Source: Acanthosoma haemorrhoidale
Lineage: Eukaryota; Arthropoda; Insecta; Hemiptera; Acanthosomatidae
DNA: 64,000 bases
Assembly: GCA_930367205.1 (NCBI GenBank)
Contig: OV884011.1
Coordinates: forward strand, 85,049,474-85,113,473
Direction: 5' to 3'
Under the pieces are notes generated by a model. The model was not told the origin of the DNA, ran no database searches, and was given only the letters and a program-made list of their open reading frames with translations. Within the stretch, counting starts at the first letter, position 1, and every line of letters begins with the position of its first letter. Shown in pieces: positions 59,842 through 64,000 of the stretch. The translations under genes and the position numbers were made by a program.

Positions 59842-60555
59842 GTAGTTTCTTTTTTAATTTTCATTATATTTTTTACATATGTTTTTGTTATTATCGATAC
59901 TTTTAAGATATTCAGGTGTACCCCACGGTTTTTGTATTGAATAGAATGTGCATATGAATCATCCATTTAGAATTTCCTATATTGTCTTATTCAAAGCTCA
60001 TGTAATTATTTTGTTTTGACAATATAAGAAGAACTTTTTGACAAAGTTTGGCACCAGAGGTCCCAGTGGGGATCAAAAAAATTTACCGTTATTCACATAG
60101 TATTTAATCTTTAAATCCTATCGCACAAATAAATATTCTTCAGTTTCCTACACTACAGCCATTTTAACTTACTTCACACTATTAGCAGGCGTTTTAAGGA
60201 GCCATTTCAAGTCTAATGCTTATTACCATAATTAGTTTAGATCTTCCTCTCTTCCCTCACACATCATTTTCTTTGTTTGCCTATGATAATGCAATGATCA
60301 ACTCTTACATATCAGTAGTTCAGGAGTTTGACCTTGAATAAGTAGCTGATATAACATAATCACATGGGCAATGTTTTTGCCTATAAAGCTCAAACAATAA
60401 ACAATTATACGTGCCACTTATAGTTTGTTTCTAAACGAATCTGTTCATTATAAAGTAATTCCCGTATTTTTAACTTCAGTTAAACCCTGATTTTTGAATT
60501 TCCACTACACCTCAACTATCTCCTTAATAATTAATAAATCCCTCTCTAAGATGGA

Positions 60556-60855
60556 TGTCAGGGAATAATGAGCTGAGCAAGCTGAGCTTCAAAATCATAT
60601 TATGGCATACATGAATGAACATCAATGAAAGATAAATAACAATAGAAGTAATGAACTGCTCACCAGATAAAAGCGTCAGGTTTTAGTGTGCAAGCAGCAA
60701 GGTAAATCGTTGGCTCCTAGAGTCGGCCGCCAAATAGCTGACACATTAAATATCCGACAAGAAGTGTCGGGAATAAAGTTCAAAAAGTGAATCTAGGAAT
60801 TTAGGAGGCAAAAGTCGTGACAGCACCTAAACACGTTCAGCTGATTATTCATGGT
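60556..60855 (-). mobile_element. Probable 3' LTR of the second Gypsy element
   Basis: On the plus strand it begins TGTCAGGGAATAATG and ends near TTATTCA, giving TG...CA ends in minus orientation. AAAGATAAATAAC inside it recurs at 63965-63977. The target duplication partner (ATGGA at 60551-60555) would be outside the window. Confidence 0.5.
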
Positions 60856-61129
60856 TGTTGGACGTTACGTAGGGTAGCAATTCTGGGACCATCCCTTCTC
60901 CGGGGATGATAGATATACTCATCATCTGAGTTACTCCATACTAAGATAGGACCTTCGTCCTCCACTTCCTCCAATAATTCATAATTATCAGGGGATTCCT
61001 CCAATGATGATGGGTAACAGTACTTAAGTTGATCAATATACATCACCTACTTTCTCCCGTAAGATCTTACAATTAAGTAATTAACAGTTAGCTCTTTATT
61101 AATCCCTCCTTTCGTTTCATTTTCTATTC

Positions 61130-61800
61130 TATGCTCGGCTCTAATTAAGGAGTCTACGTTCTTATGCAGGTTGTCGGGCTTATAACTCACTTCGAAGTCA
61201 AACTCCGCAAGTTTAATTTGTCATGGTATAAACCTAGAGTTTGTTGGCTCCTTCTACCGCAACGCTTATTTCAATAGTGCATGGTCAGTAAGCACGATAA
61301 TCCCCTATCCATATCAGTAACGCCTAAACTGTTACACAACCCAGACAACTACAAGAAGCTCCCTTTCCGTAGCTGAGTAATTTTGTTCCGCTTTCCTCTG
61401 CAGTTGACGTGAGGTGTAGGCTACAGGCTTTTCCATTTCATTCACTTCTCACGACAAGAAATCACCCAGGGCAACTCCAGACGCGGCTGTGGAGAGGATG
61501 AAAGGCAACCGAAGTCCGAGCATGTGAGGATACGCTCTTGTTTCAACCATCGTCTCAGATCTTCAAATGATTTGACTATTCATCCATTCAAACGAAACAC
61601 ACGCTATGGTACCTTTGTAAGATGCAGAGCTCGGTTTGTCTAACCTTTGATGAAATTCCTATAATACATGGATAACCTTAGAACTTACTAATTTCCTTTA
61701 CATCTTTAAGTAAGGGTTATATTAAATGGCCTCAACCTTCTTAGGATCTGGTCTTAACCCGTCCTTTGTTGTGAAGTGACCAAGGTAAACTAGCTCTTCA
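61130..61800 (-). pseudogene. RT connection and RNase H of the second Gypsy element
   Basis: The frames read DEELVYLGHFTTKDGLRPD, PDPKKVEAI, ASGVALGDFLS, KPVAYTSRQLQRKAEQNYSA, TERELLVVVWVV and WQIKLAEFDFEVSYKPDNL. These are successive signature blocks of Ty3/Gypsy RT-RNase H. Several stops occur, including one after GDFLS. Confidence 0.85.
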
Positions 61801-61849
61801 TCAAATGACACTTCTGCAGATTCACGGGTAATTCAGGCACCACCAGCCT

Positions 61850-62510
61850 CTGTAGAACTCTCTCAAGCTGCGTGAGATGATCTCTGGGAGTCACCGCAAA
61901 TACGATTATGTCGTCGAGATGGGTAAGACATTAATCATCACAAACGTCAGCTAGAACGTAATCCGTTAATGTTTGGGAGTTAGCAGTGTACCAGCTAATC
62001 CGAATGCCATGTGGAAATACTCGTAGTGGCCGTCTGTTGAGCTAAATCTCGGGGTATCCAATGGCCAAGTTTAGCTTAGTGAAATAAGTGCACTTCCCTA
62101 ACCGATCGAAGGTATTATTAAAGTTAGAAAGAGTCTAGCTGCCCAGTTTTGTAACTGTGTCCGTCCATGAAAAGAAACCGATATTTAGGAGGATTTCCCG
62201 GCTCAGACTTCATCTTCACTATAACGATTGGCGCCTAACACGGCCTGAAAAAAGTGTGAATAATCCCTTCTTCCAAAATTTCCTCTATTTCTTATTTAGA
62301 ATGAGGGGTAAGATAAGGACAAATGGCAATTGGCTTAGCATCTCTCATTATAAAGGCATGCTCCACAACTCCAGTACAATTGAGATCTTCTCTATTAGTG
62401 GGAATCAGAATATACCGCTTGATTGCAAACTTGCCTTCTGCCTGTAAATAGCTGAGTCTATCCTCTATCAGGATCTCTAAATCTGCATTGTTGCCTCTAA
62501 ATGAACAAAT
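61850..62510 (-). pseudogene. Reverse transcriptase of the second Gypsy element
   Basis: The frames read EEILEEGIIHTFFR, APIVIVKMKSEPGNPPKYRF, TFDRLGKCTYFTKLNLAIGY and the catalytic LDDIIVFAVTPRDHLTQLER. The order matches RT boxes 1 to 5. The frame is broken repeatedly. Confidence 0.85.
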
Positions 62511-63329
62511 CTTACTACCTTGCTCCAATAAATGCTCAATATATTGGCAGCTTCCTCAATCACTCCCCCCTTAACAAGCTGAACGTCTTTTTTAACATAG
62601 GTTTTCCGCCTTAACCAAAACTCTACCGAAGGTGTCACAAGAACTCTTGCGACGCATATCAATCCTCCAGAAGGTGCAAGTGCTCGATAGGAATTTCTTT
62701 CCTCTCAAATGCCAATCTACTCTTGCTTAAATAACCATCTGACTTCTGGCTGGTACACAAGTCTTCCCAGGTACCTTAACTTCTGGCTTGCTCTAAGCTC
62801 CATCCATTTTAAGACAACTAAGGACTGTTCCTTCCCAAACCCCACGTTTTGCTTGCAGGACAGTTTTCCCTACCGAGACTAACCGTTTGTCAACATCAGT
62901 CAAATCTGAAACTTTCTAGTCCATGATCCCCCTCAGCACCAAAATCCAAGGAGACAATCCCATAGTTATCCCCATCGTCTGCTTTCCTTTCACAATGCAC
63001 TTCTCACCTGTTATTCCCATAATAGTACTGCTTTCTCCAGGTTCCATCAGAATACCAGATATGGTGTCTAGTTTTGGTATATGCTCCCGGTGTATAGAAG
63101 TGTTGCATCAGCCCCTGTTTCTATCAAAACTTTTCATGTGTCCACCATATATGTTCACTATATATTATATCCTGAATATATAGAGATGGAGAGCTAACAG
63201 TGAGAACCCACCAATATGTCTTTCTCTTAAAGTACCTCACTGAGGTGGAGGCATCAACTGGGTGACGTTTCAGTTTTAAGCTCGCCTTTCATCCCAAGAG
63301 GTTCAGTATTTCCTGGCCAGGACAAACCA

Positions 63330-63870
63330 TGAGTGTAGTCTTAAATCATTGTTTCTTTCTTCCTACAACACACTCTTCGGACATAACCAAACTCACCAAG
63401 TCTCAAACCAGTTGGTATGGTCGCAAGTTTCCAACGTAAGTCCTTCCTTACTACAAACTATACATTTCTTCAAAGTTGGACAATCTCTCCAGTTTTCAAA
63501 AAATGGGGAGAGGGAGTTTTAGGTGAATCCTTCAGCCTAGGTGAGCGTACCTCCTTGAAATAAGCAGATCCTGTGAGTTTAGAAATCAAGGCATCTCTTC
63601 TGTATGCACCTTTCCAAGCAAACCTATCAGCCACTCGTTCGATGTGTTCAAGGAATAGCGCTGCATTCCCTGATTTGACGGTCTCTCCGAGTTAATTCAG
63701 AATTTCCTTAGTATAAAGCAGATCCCTATGATAACTAGTTGTCCTGTACCAAGAACTCCAAGATTAAAATCTTCCTTTTCAAACTTAAGTGGCGCAGTTT
63801 CCTGCTTCTGGCGCTCGATCTCCATCTTCTACTTCAATTCCTCCACTTCTAATTTGAATTCTAAATTAAT
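63330..63870 (-). pseudogene. Gag of the second Gypsy element
   Basis: A zinc-knuckle-like segment reads WRDCPTLKKCIVCSKEGLTL, preceded (in minus order) by EHIERVADRFAWKGAYRRDA and a Lys/Glu-rich coiled-coil-like stretch KMEIERQKQETAPLKFEKED. The arrangement of coil, capsid-like and Cys motif is that of Gag. Confidence 0.7.
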
Positions 63871-64000
63871 AACGATTTTCTAACATGTTTTCTTGGGAAC
63901 GTTAATAGAAAAATCGACAGTTACAGTGTAACATATCCAGAGTATATGCAATTTGTTTTTAAGAATAAAGATAAATAACAACACAAGTAATAGGACCGCT

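Larger units (their letters stand above)
60556..64000 (-). mobile_element. Second Ty3/Gypsy retrotransposon, minus strand, in intron 8 of IDGF copy 3
   Basis: In minus order it contains Gag (about 63330-63870), protease (about 63000-63150), RT (61850-62510), RNase H (61130-61800) and a short extra frame before a probable LTR (60556-60855). Numerous stops interrupt it. No integrase lies between RNase H and the LTR. A segment at 63965-64000 matches 60628-60660, suggesting that the upstream LTR begins at the window edge. Confidence 0.8.

Noticed and set aside
1..64000. CRISPR array, bacterial operons or intact tRNA/rRNA genes
   Set aside because: None was seen; the repeats are LTR, LINE, MITE or microsatellite type, and the only tRNA-like sequence is a half molecule.

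Overview
The window looks like an insect nuclear genome: AT-rich, intron-rich, with spliceosomal GT-AG introns, arthropod-type core promoters (TATA box plus TCAGT initiator) and decayed insect-type transposons (Ty3/Gypsy, R1- and Jockey-like LINEs, mariner, Harbinger and Helitron pieces). I cannot name the species. The many introns argue against a compact fly genome.

The real genes are a head-to-tail tandem array of three chitinase-like genes of the imaginal disc growth factor (IDGF) type, all on the + strand. They are secreted GH18-fold proteins that have lost chitinase activity. Copy 1 spans 225-15908 (10 exons), copy 2 spans 24690-32201 (10 exons) and copy 3 starts at 45754 and runs off the right edge (8 exons seen, to 59841). 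Exons 1, 3 and 5-8 have the same length in all three copies (94, 116, 165, 189, 132 and 66 bp); exon 9 is 247 bp in copies 1 and 2. Copies 1 and 3 carry Gln at the GH18 catalytic Glu position, while copy 2 carries Glu but still lacks the preceding Asp.

The most interesting biology is at the 3' end of copies 1 and 2. Exon 9 reaches the usual IDGF C-terminus, and the stop codon is formed by the first bases of a splice donor. If the donor is used, the frame continues into a distal, previously unlisted exon that encodes a Pro-rich tail ending in Lys-Gly-stop (75 codons in copy 1, 21 in copy 2). The split codon phase is the same in both genes, so retention gives a canonical IDGF and splicing gives a tailed one.

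Between and inside the genes lies a retrotransposon graveyard. 16097-19440 holds several related LTRs, two of them solo LTRs with perfect 5-bp target duplications. 33489-43470 holds more solo LTRs, a minus-strand Ty3/Gypsy element with Gag, protease and RT pieces (its RT split by a solo LTR), two tRNA-type primer binding sites, a Gag-like remnant on the + strand and a mariner-type transposase fragment. Intron 8 of copy 3 contains a second minus-strand Ty3/Gypsy element (60556-64000) without a visible integrase. Introns of copy 1 hold a Harbinger MITE, Helitron helicase debris and an R1-like LINE; intron 7 of copy 2 holds a long inverted repeat.

All exon calls come from reading splice sites and aligning the three copies by eye; no search, transcript or structure prediction was run.
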